37,636 nucleotides of DNA from Myxococcales bacterium (lineage in GTDB: Bacteria > Myxococcota_A > UBA9160 > UBA4427): contig DUBZ01000024.1 in assembly GCA_012960035.1 (NCBI GenBank), forward strand, positions 1-37,636. The letters are read 5' to 3'. Within the stretch, counting starts at the first letter, position 1. Each line of letters opens with the position of its first letter. The notes below the pieces were generated by a model that saw nothing but the letters and a program-made list of their open reading frames with translations, was not told the origin of the DNA and did no database searches. Positions 8,742-17,554 of this stretch are shown piece after piece. The position numbers and the translations under genes are program-made.

Positions 8742-9848
8742 TTATCGGCTTTCCGTCACGGGATCTTTACTAGAGCGGAGAGTGAGCTCACCCAATGATG
8801 TCCTTTGAGATCGGAGGACAAGCAATCCGAGAGCAACAAGGGTGCTCCAGAAGACAAACCAGACGAGTAGGCCGAGGGCAAGCGCCTCGGCTGGGGTCAC
8901 GCCGAAGCGCTCGAGCACGCTGTTGAAAGCGAGCTGATACGTCCCGAAGAAGCCGGGCGTAGACGGAATGGCGACCGCTACCCCAACGGCAGCTAGCAAA
9001 AGCCACGACACCATCAGGGTCTCGGTGGAGGAGCCCAGATCGATCCCAAAGGCATAAATGCCCGCCAGGAGCGGAATGGTCGACAGTATCAGCCATATCA
9101 CAATCGAATGAACGAAAATCCAGATCAGGTGCGTCCCAAAGGTGAGCGACTGAAGTCCCTCGGCGAAGCTCTGGAGCAGACGTTCGAGCACCGCGCCAAC
9201 TCGCACCGGTAACGGGCGCGCAAAGAAGCGTGCAACCGAAAGAATTCGCTCGGGAAAGAGCCGAATGACAACGAGGCCGATCACGGGCACGCAGGCCGCG
9301 GGCAGAAGCAAGAGCGTGCCTTGCGCGAGGACACCTTCGCCCCCTCGCCCCACCCAGGTGAGTGACCCGGCCGCGATCAATAAAACGCATGTCACGTCGA
9401 TCACGCGCTCGATCACCACCGTACCGAGCACTGCGGTTGCACTCACGCCGTGCTGACGCGCGAGATACCAAGACCTTACAAACTCTCCGACCCGCAGTGG
9501 CAACAAGTTGTTGACCATGAAGCCAAGCGCCTGCGCGCGAAACAAGGAAGCGCGCGGAAAGTCAGCGACAGGGTTCGTCAGATGTCGCCACCGCAGGGCA
9601 CGTACCCAGGTCGCGATCACATAGCACGGCACCGACAGCGCAAAGAGCACAACCAAGTCGGCCTTGCTCATGGCCTCGATCACTTCTTCAACGGGAATCC
9701 CGCGGGCGACATACCAAAGGCTGAGGGCCGCGATCACGATCCCGATCCAGAACCGCCAGTTCAAATACCAACGCGTTGGCATGCTGGTGTCCATCGCGTC
9801 GGCGTGTTGGTCCGCGGTTTGCTGGTCTGATTGTTCAGTGGGCGTCAC
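8742..9848 (-). CDS. Flippase-like / lysylphosphatidylglycerol synthase TM-domain protein
   Basis: 368 residues, with about eight hydrophobic segments from residue 33 to 350 and a polar, Asp/Gln-rich N-terminal tail of about 25 residues. The motif NNLLPLRVGEFVRSWYL (around residue 110) is the signature of the LPG_synthase_TM / UPF0104 family (the membrane part of MprF, also YbhN and AglD). No cytoplasmic aminoacyl-transfer domain follows, so lysyl-PG synthesis is unlikely; a lipid or lipid-linked sugar flippase role is plausible for the family but unproven. The GTG at 9848 is used; ATGs at residues 19 and 23 lack a clear binding site. It lies 39 bases after ribF and before pilB on the same strand, an unusual place between a flavin gene and pilus genes. 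Confidence 0.85.
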   Translation of the reverse strand: MTPTEQSDQQTADQHADAMDTSMPTRWYLNWRFWIGIVIAALSLWYVARGIPVEEVIEAMSKADLVVLFALSVPCYVIATWVRALRWRHLTNPVADFPRASLFRAQALGFMVNNLLPLRVGEFVRSWYLARQHGVSATAVLGTVVIERVIDVTCVLLIAAGSLTWVGRGGEGVLAQGTLLLLPAACVPVIGLVVIRLFPERILSVARFFARPLPVRVGAVLERLLQSFAEGLQSLTFGTHLIWIFVHSIVIWLILSTIPLLAGIYAFGIDLGSSTETLMVSWLLLAAVGVAVAIPSTPGFFGTYQLAFNSVLERFGVTPAEALALGLLVWFVFWSTLVALGLLVLRSQRTSLGELTLRSSKDPVTESR

Positions 9849-9887
9849 AAGGTTCTCTTCGTCGCTGCAACAGCTTCGCTTGCATTT

Positions 9888-10835
9888 TTATCCAACGCCA
9901 AGCTTGCGACGCGCACTTTTGATGTCGGCTGCAATTTGAACTTTCAGTTCTTCGGGGCCAGGAAATTTCTGTTCTTGCCGCAGACGATGACAGAAACTCA
10001 ATTCGACCGGCAAGCCGTAGAGATCCCCATCAAAGTCGAGAAGGTGTGCTTCGGCCAGCAAGCGTCCCTCTTTGTAGAATGTCGGACGATTCCCAACATT
10101 AATCACGGCAGGATGTCTCGTATCGTCAGACTGGCCTCCCAACAAGATTCGAAATTCGCCGGCATAAACTCCCACCGCGGGGAGGATTTCGTTTTTGGGA
10201 GCGAGGTTCGCCGTTGGAAAGCCAAGTGTGCGACCGCGGCGTTCCCCCTCTAGAACCTTGCTTCGCACACTGAATGGACGGCCCAAAAGGTTCGCCGCTT
10301 CTTCGACTTCACCTTCAGCCAACAAGCTGCGAATGCGTGTTGAGTTGACGTCGCGATCATTAATGCGGATTTCAGGAATGATCGTCACCGAGAATCCGAG
10401 CCGCGCACCGATCTGACTCAACGCTGCCATCGAACCTTCTCGATCCCGACCAAAGTGAAAGTCATAGCCGACGAAGACTTCTGCAGGACCAATGCGGTCA
10501 AATACGATTTTGTGAACGAAGTCTTCCGGCGAAGTCTTTGCAAACTCAAGGTCGAAAGGCTGCAGGACCACCACGTCGATGCCGATGGCTTCGAGCGCTT
10601 CAAGCTTTTGTTCTCGGGTTGCGAGCAAACTCGGCGCACGATCGGGTTGCAATACTTTGCGAGGGTGAGGATCGAATGTGAGTACGACAGACTCACCACC
10701 AAGAGAGCGCGCGCGCTCGATGATCGTGTCCATGATGGCACGATGTCCCAGATGGATCCCATCGAAGTTACCGATGGTTAGAACGGGGCGAACCAATGTG
10801 CGCACGAGCGCGTTCGCCCCTTCGACGATCTCCAA
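9888..10835 (-). CDS. ribF: Bifunctional riboflavin kinase / FAD synthetase RibF
   Basis: 315 residues, usual for RibF. The N-terminal adenylyltransferase domain has TIGNFDGIHLGHRAI (nucleotide-binding HxGH) and FDPHPRKVLQP; the C-terminal flavokinase domain has RSKVLEGERRGRTLGFPTAN and GVYAGEF. It converts riboflavin to FMN and then to FAD in the cytoplasm. The start is TTG at 10835 with GGGAG seven bases upstream. It is divergent from the LptF/G-type permease gene, whose start is only 16 bases away, so the two promoters must overlap the neighbouring coding sequences or the short gap. Confidence 0.95.
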   Translation of the reverse strand: MEIVEGANALVRTLVRPVLTIGNFDGIHLGHRAIMDTIIERARSLGGESVVLTFDPHPRKVLQPDRAPSLLATREQKLEALEAIGIDVVVLQPFDLEFAKTSPEDFVHKIVFDRIGPAEVFVGYDFHFGRDREGSMAALSQIGARLGFSVTIIPEIRINDRDVNSTRIRSLLAEGEVEEAANLLGRPFSVRSKVLEGERRGRTLGFPTANLAPKNEILPAVGVYAGEFRILLGGQSDDTRHPAVINVGNRPTFYKEGRLLAEAHLLDFDGDLYGLPVELSFCHRLRQEQKFPGPEELKVQIAADIKSARRKLGVG

Positions 10836-10851
10836 TGCTAGACTCCCAGAC

Positions 10852-11931
10852 GTGCGAATACTCTCGCGCTACTTTGCGACTCGATACCTCGGCATATTTG
10901 CCGCAGTGTTGATTGTTTCCATGCTGACGATCGTGGTGATCGAGATGCTACTCAATCTCGACGACATGCTCTCCGCCGGAGACGGTCCGGGCGCCCCAAT
11001 CCAGTATTTGATGTTGCGCATCCCTTCCTACTATTTGCGCGAACTCATCCCCATTGCGTCGTTTGCGGCGGCTTTTTCTACGCTTGGCTTGTCCACCCAC
11101 TGGTATGAGGTATCCGCCGCCAAGGCTGGGGGCATTTCGCCTGATCGTTTGCTCGCACCGATCTTGGTCGCCGCGGTCTTCGTCGGCCTCGCGAGTTTCG
11201 TCCTCAGCGAGACCTGGGTCGTGAGTTCCACCCGCGATTGGAACCGCCTTGAGTCGGGAGGATCCTCCCCGTTCAGCTACCGCGCAGGCTCGTTTTGGTA
11301 CCAAAGAGGTCGCACGATCTTCAGCATCTCGGAAGCAGACGCTTCCCAAAGGACCCTGCGGGGAGTTCGGATCTTTGACTTGAATTCAGCGGGTCGTCTC
11401 ACGCGCAGCGTTGACGCGGCTCAAGTCGACGTCCTCAACGACCATCGCTGGCGCTTCACCCAAGCCACGGTGCGACACTATCAACCCGACGATCCCGAAG
11501 CGATCGTTCGTACGGAGCAACTCGACACCATGACCCTCGACGTCGCGGACCCTCGCGACATGGCCCTAGTCAACACCGACTTCAACAGTCTCACGTCGCG
11601 CGAACTGATCGACCACATCGAAACTCGAAGGCGGGCCGGCGAAAGCACGAGCCGCGTGGCCACGGTGCTTTATTCGCGCGCGGTGGAGCCCTTGGTGGTT
11701 GTCATATTCGCATTGCTCGCCGCCCCATTTGGTTTGCGCGCAGGGATACGGCGAGGTTTTGGAATCCCCGCCCTTCTCGGTATCGCGACGGTGTCCACTT
11801 TCTTCGCGCTGCGAAGCGTTGGGATCACGTTTGCGAGTGAAGGTGTCATTTCTCCACAGATCGCGATGGGTGCACTGGTTGGACTGTTCGCGATCTCTGG
11901 CGCGATCCACCTGCGCTTCATCGAGCGTTAG
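10852..11931 (+). CDS. LptF/LptG-type lipopolysaccharide export permease
   Basis: 360 residues from the GTG at 10852, which gives the family-like N terminus VRILSRYFATRYLG. The frame is open further upstream but that part is antisense to ribF and unlikely to be used. Layout: membrane helices at about 13-35, 50-80 and 95-120, a periplasmic beta-jellyroll middle (about 125-265), and three C-terminal helices, as in the YjgP/YjgQ family. These permeases, with LptB, extract lipopolysaccharide from the inner membrane and pass it to LptC/LptA. Whether it is LptF or LptG cannot be decided here, and the partner is not adjacent, although lptF and lptG are often neighbours. No strong ribosome binding site is seen. 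Confidence 0.87.
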   Translation: MRILSRYFATRYLGIFAAVLIVSMLTIVVIEMLLNLDDMLSAGDGPGAPIQYLMLRIPSYYLRELIPIASFAAAFSTLGLSTHWYEVSAAKAGGISPDRLLAPILVAAVFVGLASFVLSETWVVSSTRDWNRLESGGSSPFSYRAGSFWYQRGRTIFSISEADASQRTLRGVRIFDLNSAGRLTRSVDAAQVDVLNDHRWRFTQATVRHYQPDDPEAIVRTEQLDTMTLDVADPRDMALVNTDFNSLTSRELIDHIETRRRAGESTSRVATVLYSRAVEPLVVVIFALLAAPFGLRAGIRRGFGIPALLGIATVSTFFALRSVGITFASEGVISPQIAMGALVGLFAISGAIHLRFIER

Positions 11932-11949
11932 CGACACAATTGCGAACCT

Positions 11950-12846
11950 CTATTCCGAACCACCAAGGTCCGGTGCGAGGTAACGCAGGAAGACATGGCC
12001 TGGAGACAGCACCATCGTCGTTCCGTGACTCAGTGTCTTTCGGTACGCCTCGAGGCTGCGAACGAACGCATAAAACTCGGGATCCTGCTTGTGGGCCGCA
12101 GCAAAGATCCTGGTCGCCATGGCATCGCCCTCACCACGGACCGTTTCTGCTTTAGCGCGTGCAGTCGCAAGCGCTGTGACCGCCAAGCGGTCTGCAGAAG
12201 CGCGGATCTCACGGGCCATGCGGTCACCCTGTGCCCGGTGCTCGCGGGCGAGCGCTGTTCGTTGCTCGCGCATTTGAGCGTAAGCCGCGCCAACGGCATT
12301 GGGTGGAAGTTCCGTGCGATTCAGTCGAACGTCTACGACTTCAACTCCAGAACCTTCAAGGAAAGCGTTGCTTTCGGCCGGCAGCGTGCTCAAGACTTCT
12401 GCCCTTGCAAGCAATTGTGAAAGATTTAACCCACCAATCATCGACCCAACCACGCTCTTAATCGCTTCCTGAATCCGAATCTCTGCGGCGGCCTCTCCAT
12501 CGCTGTAGTTGCGCAAGAAATCAGATGGTTCGGTGATACGCCACACAGCGTAGTAGTCGACAATCAATTTCTCGTCGTTCGCGATCACGACGCGCACTGG
12601 TGGTGCATTCAAATACCGTAGACGTCGGTCGTAGGTGTGAACCGTGTGATCGTAGAATGGAATTTTCCAGATCGCGGGATCCCATCCCGGTTCCGTCAGG
12701 GTCGCGCGAACGCCACCGTATCCAACGATCACCTTGTACTCGTTTTCCTTGGTAATGACGACGGGGCCATAACCGTACTCACCGGCCCACAATAACCCGA
12801 CGCCCGAGGCGACTAAAACAAGAAGCAGATACAGGACCCGAATCAT
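11950..12846 (-). CDS. hflC: SPFH protein, FtsH protease modulator HflC
   Basis: 298 residues. An N-terminal membrane helix (about 3-22) is followed by an SPFH domain and a coiled-coil region rich in Ala, Arg and Glu (about 190-250). The C-terminal signature QDPEFYAFVRSLEAYRKTL is typical of HflC. In known bacteria HflC pairs with HflK to form a large cage around the FtsH protease at the inner membrane. Its ATG overlaps the hflK stop by one base (TGATG), so the two are coupled. It is last in the leftward coaBC-nfeD-slipin-hflK-hflC run and converges on the LptF/G-type gene with an 18-base gap. Confidence 0.92.
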   Translation of the reverse strand: MIRVLYLLLVLVASGVGLLWAGEYGYGPVVITKENEYKVIVGYGGVRATLTEPGWDPAIWKIPFYDHTVHTYDRRLRYLNAPPVRVVIANDEKLIVDYYAVWRITEPSDFLRNYSDGEAAAEIRIQEAIKSVVGSMIGGLNLSQLLARAEVLSTLPAESNAFLEGSGVEVVDVRLNRTELPPNAVGAAYAQMREQRTALAREHRAQGDRMAREIRASADRLAVTALATARAKAETVRGEGDAMATRIFAAAHKQDPEFYAFVRSLEAYRKTLSHGTTMVLSPGHVFLRYLAPDLGGSE

Positions 12847-13907
12847 CAGCGTCCCACCTCCACAGGAGCAGAGGAAACGGCAGGCAGAGAAGATGCTGCA
12901 GACGCAGCAGCAGCATTCCTTGAATCGCGAAGCGTCGGCAGCAGCTGAACGGTGTTGGGTTCAACGACGTACTTATCAATGCCCACCAATATGTCTTCCA
13001 TCGCTTCAAAATACAGTCGCTGCCGTGTCACACCCTTCGCGAGTTTGTATTCCTTGAGTAGCGACTCGAACCGGGCCGCCTCACCGGTTGCATCAAGCAC
13101 CTTGGCGTCTTTGTATCCGATTGCGCTCTGGGTGAGTTCAGTCGCCTCAGCGCCCGCCCGTTCCCGAATTTCACGTGCATCACCCTCCGCGACAGATACC
13201 GCCCGATCCTTGTCTTGCTTCGCGGCGACCACGTCGTCGAAGGCGTCCTGCACCTGTGACGGCGGCTGCGAACTTTGCAGCTGGATCGAGCGAATCTCGA
13301 ATGCGGTTTCGTCGCCTTCGAGGCGCGCGTAATTCACAAGGATTTCTTCCAGGATCGTCTTCGCAACGGCTTGTATTCCGCGCCGATCACTATGGAGAAC
13401 TTCGTCAATCGAGTGGCGGCCAATCGCTTCTCGCATCGCCGCTTGTGCAGCGTCGCGCAATGTCTGCGTCGGGTTCTCAAGACTATAGAGATACGTAAAT
13501 GGATTCTGGATGCGATACTGCACCACGTACCTGGGGATCACGATATTGCTGTCCGAAGTCTGAACTTCATTCTCCTGAACTCGGACAACATCTTGATTGA
13601 AGTTTGCTCCGGACTCTTTGTCGACCCCAAACTCGACCCGCCGCATTTCGCTGACGTTCACCGTGTCGTGATCCCCAAGAGGTGCGGGCCAGCGCCAATG
13701 AAGCCCTTCATCGTATTCAGTGATGTGGTAGCGACCCAGAACGAGAACCACCGCCGCTTCGCCGGGCTCGGTGTAGTACACCCCTGTCGAGATCCAGCCA
13801 CCGATCACGCCCAGCGCCAGCAACACGACGAACCAATTCAAGATGGTCTTGCCAACGCCGCGACGTATCTTCTGGTCCATATTCAGATCGTCTCCGGGTG
13901 CAGACAC
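12846..13907 (-). CDS. hflK: SPFH protein, FtsH protease modulator HflK
   Basis: 353 residues from GTG at 13907, or 344 from ATG at 13880; the ATG has GGAGA about ten bases upstream and either start is plausible. One membrane helix (about 20-45) precedes YTEPGEAAVVLVLGRY, the start of the SPFH domain, and GLHWRWPAPL, typical of HflK. A coiled-coil region follows (about 220-300) and an Ala/Ser-rich tail. The long Gly-rich cytoplasmic N terminus found in E. coli HflK is missing, which is common outside Gammaproteobacteria. It is translationally coupled to hflC, its complex partner, and directly follows the slipin gene. Confidence 0.92.
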   Translation of the reverse strand: MSAPGDDLNMDQKIRRGVGKTILNWFVVLLALGVIGGWISTGVYYTEPGEAAVVLVLGRYHITEYDEGLHWRWPAPLGDHDTVNVSEMRRVEFGVDKESGANFNQDVVRVQENEVQTSDSNIVIPRYVVQYRIQNPFTYLYSLENPTQTLRDAAQAAMREAIGRHSIDEVLHSDRRGIQAVAKTILEEILVNYARLEGDETAFEIRSIQLQSSQPPSQVQDAFDDVVAAKQDKDRAVSVAEGDAREIRERAGAEATELTQSAIGYKDAKVLDATGEAARFESLLKEYKLAKGVTRQRLYFEAMEDILVGIDKYVVEPNTVQLLPTLRDSRNAAAASAASSLPAVSSAPVEVGR

Positions 13908-13908
13908 G

Positions 13909-14715
13909 CTACGAGTCCGCTCCCGGCATCACGACTGGATCCGGGACGCCACCATCCCCTGCGCTCTTTTCAGAGGCGATCACCTTCTCGTAAAAAGGTC
14001 GCAGGATATCGATGGGCACCGGGAATAGGATGGTCGAATTCTTGTCACCCGCGACTTCAGCGAGGGTTTGCAAGTAGCGAAGCTGCAAGCCTGTGGGTTC
14101 CGATGCCAACACTCTCGATGCATCCGCCAACCGCTGCGCGGCCTGGAACTCACCTTCGGCCAACACGATCTTCGCGCGCTTTTCACGCTCGGCCTCAGCT
14201 TGCTTCGCCATCACGCGTTGCATTTCTTGCGGAAGGTCGATCTGCTTGACTTCCACCGCGCGTACTTTGACGCCCCAGGGCTCGGTTTGAAGGTCGATGA
14301 TTTCTTGAAGTCTGCGGTTGATGCTTTCGCGATCCGCGAGCAGGTCGTCGAGTTCGACTTGGCCGCAGACGCTTCTCAACGTCGTCTGCGCTAACTGCGA
14401 CGTACCGTACAAATAGTTTTCGACTTGGATGACCGACTTCTCGGGATGCAGAACGCGGAAGTACAACACCGCATTCACCTTGATCGAAACATTGTCGCGA
14501 CTGATGACTTCCTGAGACGGAATGTCCATCACAATTTCTCGCAGGCTGATCTTCACCATCTTGTCGACGCCGGGAATGATCCATTTGAAGCCGGCGGACT
14601 TCACCCCCGAAAAGCGGCCCAGCCGAAACACGACACCGCGCTCGTACTCGGTGATGATGCGAACGCCCGCAGCCAACGCCAATACTAAAATTCCGATAAA
14701 AATCGCAAAAAACAT
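13909..14715 (-). CDS. Slipin (stomatin/prohibitin-like SPFH protein)
   Basis: 268 residues. One N-terminal membrane helix (about 2-20), then the stomatin-type SPFH domain beginning [16 protein letters not shown], with [16 protein letters not shown] and the Ala/Glu-rich helix [16 protein letters not shown]. This is the slipin/stomatin group that is typically encoded next to an NfeD protein, as here: nfeD ends 93 bases upstream on the same strand. In related pairs (such as archaeal stomatin PH1511 with protease PH1510) the NfeD-type protease cleaves the slipin C terminus and the slipin organises membrane microdomains. GAGGGGG lies just upstream of the ATG. It is followed at once by hflK. Confidence 0.92.
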   Translation of the reverse strand: MFFAIFIGILVLALAAGVRIITEYERGVVFRLGRFSGVKSAGFKWIIPGVDKMVKISLREIVMDIPSQEVISRDNVSIKVNAVLYFRVLHPEKSVIQVENYLYGTSQLAQTTLRSVCGQVELDDLLADRESINRRLQEIIDLQTEPWGVKVRAVEVKQIDLPQEMQRVMAKQAEAEREKRAKIVLAEGEFQAAQRLADASRVLASEPTGLQLRYLQTLAEVAGDKNSTILFPVPIDILRPFYEKVIASEKSAGDGGVPDPVVMPGADS

Positions 14716-14808
14716 GATGCACCCCCTCTAGGATTCCAGCGCGTATTGCATGATAGGCGACTCGCGCGCAGCGCGGCATGCATTTCTTGAACCGCAGCTC
14801 GGCCGCGA

Positions 14809-16179
14809 TTAAGAAGTCTTCGCGCGACGCACGGTCATATGTAGGCCCTCGATTGAAGCGACTTCAACGGCGGCCCCTTCTTCGATTTCTTCTTCTTCTT
14901 CGGTTACAGCCGCGTTCCAGTATTCGCCGCGCACGAACACCTTGCCTTCGGGCTCGAGCTTGCTCACCGTTTTCCCTATCAAGCCCACGAGTTCGTCCAC
15001 GCCCATGATCTGGCCGGCCATCATGGTGCGGCCCACCGCGAAGACGATCAAGCCGCCGAAGACCGCCATGGCTGCAACTGCGGGGACCAAGACACCCCAG
15101 AACGACACGGTCAAATCGCTGAAGTCGGGCTGATCAAAAATCATCGTACCGCCGAGCAACATACACACGCCCCCCAGCGCGAACAGGACACCAAAGGTCT
15201 GAAAAAACATTTCGGCGACGAAGAGTCCGAGCCCTGCAAGGATCAAGATCAGGCCCACCCAGTCGAACGGCAAGATCTGGAACGCGATGCCCGCCAGAAC
15301 CATGCACGCCACGCCCAATACGCCCGGCACGATCAACCCTGGACTATTGAACTCGGCGTAAAGCCCAAGCCCACCGGCCATAAAGAGAAGAATCGCGACA
15401 TTTGGGTCCGCGAGAAAATTGAAGATCACCTGCGCAAGGGTCATTTCAAGGTTCTTGGCGGGAAGTCCGGCTACCGCAAGAGTCCGCTCTTCGCCATTGA
15501 TGCGAACCACCCGCCCGTCGATGTTCTTCAAGAGCTCGGCTCGGTTGTCGGCGATCAAGTCGATCACACCCAACTCGAGTGCTTTGGTTTCACTGACCGC
15601 GACGGATTCACGCACCGCCTTAACGACCCATTCGACGTTGCGGTTCCGCTCCTGAGCGATGGATTCCATCATCGCCGCCAAGGCGTTTTCGGCTTTCTCC
15701 ATCCCGACGTCGACACTGCCGGCCGGGTTGGCGCCCTCTTCTTCTTTGTCAGTCGGTTGCCGTTCGGTACCGCCGCTGGCCGACACCGGATGCGCCGCAC
15801 CGATACTCGTCCCCGGTGACATCGCCGCAACGTTTGCCGCCACCGTAATGAACGTGCCGGCGGAAATCGCCCAGGCACCGCGCGGGGTCACGTACACAAT
15901 GATGGGGACGTCGGCATTCAGCATCGCCTGCAAGATGTCTCGGGTCGAAGCGACCAGCCCGCCCGGTGTGTCGAGTTCGATCAACAGCGCCGCGGCGCCG
16001 TCTCGTTCGCTCGTTGCGATCGATTCAATCAGGTAGTCGGCGGACGCGGGGTTGATCGACCCGGAGACACTCGCCACGTTGATGTGTCCGCCGCGTGCCG
16101 CGTTGACCGCCTGGGTGACCAACAAGGCCACGCCCAACGAAAGCAGGACCCGTGAGCTCGCTCTGGCGAATTTTCTCAA
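14809..16179 (-). CDS. NfeD-family membrane serine protease (ClpP-class)
   Basis: 456 residues from the TTG at 16179, which has GGAGA six bases upstream and overlaps the coaBC stop (TTGA). The frame is open further upstream inside coaBC but that would add an atypical Arg/Cys-rich tail. A signal peptide (about 1-25, ending VNAARG) is followed by a ClpP-like domain with LIELDTPGGLV and the serine in WAISAGTFIT, then four or more membrane helices (about 270-400) and a C-terminal NfeD OB-fold (GEYWNAAV). This is the long NfeD1b form that cleaves and partners slipins. The slipin gene is next in the operon. An acidic run EEEEEIEEG sits inside the OB-fold. Confidence 0.9.
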   Translation of the reverse strand: MRKFARASSRVLLSLGVALLVTQAVNAARGGHINVASVSGSINPASADYLIESIATSERDGAAALLIELDTPGGLVASTRDILQAMLNADVPIIVYVTPRGAWAISAGTFITVAANVAAMSPGTSIGAAHPVSASGGTERQPTDKEEEGANPAGSVDVGMEKAENALAAMMESIAQERNRNVEWVVKAVRESVAVSETKALELGVIDLIADNRAELLKNIDGRVVRINGEERTLAVAGLPAKNLEMTLAQVIFNFLADPNVAILLFMAGGLGLYAEFNSPGLIVPGVLGVACMVLAGIAFQILPFDWVGLILILAGLGLFVAEMFFQTFGVLFALGGVCMLLGGTMIFDQPDFSDLTVSFWGVLVPAVAAMAVFGGLIVFAVGRTMMAGQIMGVDELVGLIGKTVSKLEPEGKVFVRGEYWNAAVTEEEEEIEEGAAVEVASIEGLHMTVRRAKTS

Positions 16180-17393
16180 GTGCGCTCTCCCAGTTTCTTC
16201 TCGACACGGTCCAGTATCTCGCTCGCAACTTGATGCTTTGGAAGCAGTGCCAGTTCCTCGATTTGCCCACCCGGCCACACAAACGTCACCGCGTTTTCGT
16301 CGACGTTGAAGCCCGCGTCCGTACGCGACACGTCATTGGCCACGATGAAGTCGCAGCCCTTTCGCGCAAGCTTGCGCTGGGCGGCGGGGATCACGTCGTG
16401 GCTCTCAGCGGCAAAACCGACAACGACTTGGCGCCCCGATGTGGCGGCAACCTTCGCGCAGACATCTGCGAGAATGTCAGGGTTCGGAACCAGTTCGATT
16501 CGAATTCCTTCGTTCGGGGCGAGATCTTCTTTCTTGATCTTTCGGGGCTCGGCACGAGCAGGCCTGAAATCCGCGACCGCCGCAGTCTTGACGACAACAT
16601 GGGTGTTCGGAAGTTCGCGCATCACGACTTCGTGCATTTCGAGCGCGCTTTGAACATCGATCCGCTGCACACAGGGCGGCGTTGCAAGCACAGTCTCACC
16701 TGCGACGAGAATGACATTCGCGCCGCGACGCGACGCTTCGCCCGCGATCGCAAAACCCATCTTGCCCGACGAACGATTTGTCACGCTGCGAACCGCATCG
16801 ATCGGTTCGGACGTTCCCCCCGCCGTCACCAAAACGACTTGCCCCGTAAGACTCTGCGCAGTCAAGGCGCGATGACACGCCTCGGCGATGTCGGCCGGAG
16901 AAGACATGCGTCCCTCACCTTCCCAACCACAGGCAAGCTCCCCGGCTTCGGGACCCACCATCAATACGCCCCGACTATGAAGTGCAGCCACATTGGCCTC
17001 GGTTGCGGGATGGCTCCACATGTTGACATTCATCGCGGGAGCGACGAGCAATTTTGCCTTGGTGGCCAGCACGACTGCGGTGACGAGGTCGTCGGTGATG
17101 CCGTGATTCATCTTGGCAAGCGTGTTGGCGGTTGCGGGCGCGACCACCACGAGGTCGGCCCAGTCGGCGACCGCGATATGGTCGATCTCGCCGCTATTCG
17201 AATCGAACAGATCGTCGCCGGCAGGATGTTGACTCAATGTTTCGAGCACCAACGGGGAAACGAATTGCGTGGCTTCTCGGGTGAGCACGCAACGGCAGAT
17301 GTGCCCTGCGGATGTCAGAGCGCGGACCAGCTCAGGGATCTTGTAGGCAGCGATCCCACCGGTCACGGCAATTACGATTCGCCGCGAATCCAT
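16176..17393 (-). CDS. coaBC: Bifunctional phosphopantothenoylcysteine decarboxylase / phosphopantothenate-cysteine ligase CoaBC
   Basis: 405 residues, normal for CoaBC. The N-terminal flavoprotein CoaC domain has VTGGIAAYK, the PAMN motif (APAMNVNMW) and the substrate-clamp cysteine in ACGWEGEGRM. The C-terminal CoaB domain has VTAGGTSEPIDAVR, NRSSGKMG and AAVADFRP. It performs two consecutive steps from 4'-phosphopantothenate to 4'-phosphopantetheine; the next enzyme, CoaD, is encoded just upstream as part of the RsmD-CoaD fusion. AGGAGA lies seven bases before the ATG. Its stop overlaps the TTG start of the nfeD gene, so CoA synthesis and the SPFH module are probably co-transcribed. Confidence 0.96.
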   Translation of the reverse strand: MDSRRIVIAVTGGIAAYKIPELVRALTSAGHICRCVLTREATQFVSPLVLETLSQHPAGDDLFDSNSGEIDHIAVADWADLVVVAPATANTLAKMNHGITDDLVTAVVLATKAKLLVAPAMNVNMWSHPATEANVAALHSRGVLMVGPEAGELACGWEGEGRMSSPADIAEACHRALTAQSLTGQVVLVTAGGTSEPIDAVRSVTNRSSGKMGFAIAGEASRRGANVILVAGETVLATPPCVQRIDVQSALEMHEVVMRELPNTHVVVKTAAVADFRPARAEPRKIKKEDLAPNEGIRIELVPNPDILADVCAKVAATSGRQVVVGFAAESHDVIPAAQRKLARKGCDFIVANDVSRTDAGFNVDENAVTFVWPGGQIEELALLPKHQVASEILDRVEKKLGERT

Positions 17394-17554
17394 CGCAGTT
17401 TCTCCTTGGGCTTTCTGTTCACGCGGCTATCGGCTGTCGCTGAAGATTGGATCAGACTCGCAAGTGGCCGCAAAGCCCTGTTAAAAAGTCCCTCTATAAC
17501 AGGAGCTTACACAACGGCGACGAGCGTTCCAAAACGGGCAAATGGGAAGATGCG
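17394..17554. other. Intergenic gap between coaD and coaBC
   Basis: These 161 bases separate the leftward rsmD-coaD gene from coaBC. A short, imperfectly flanked TGTTA...TAACA repeat lies near 17479-17502. I see no convincing promoter, terminator or small gene; it may hold the coaBC promoter. Confidence 0.4.
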
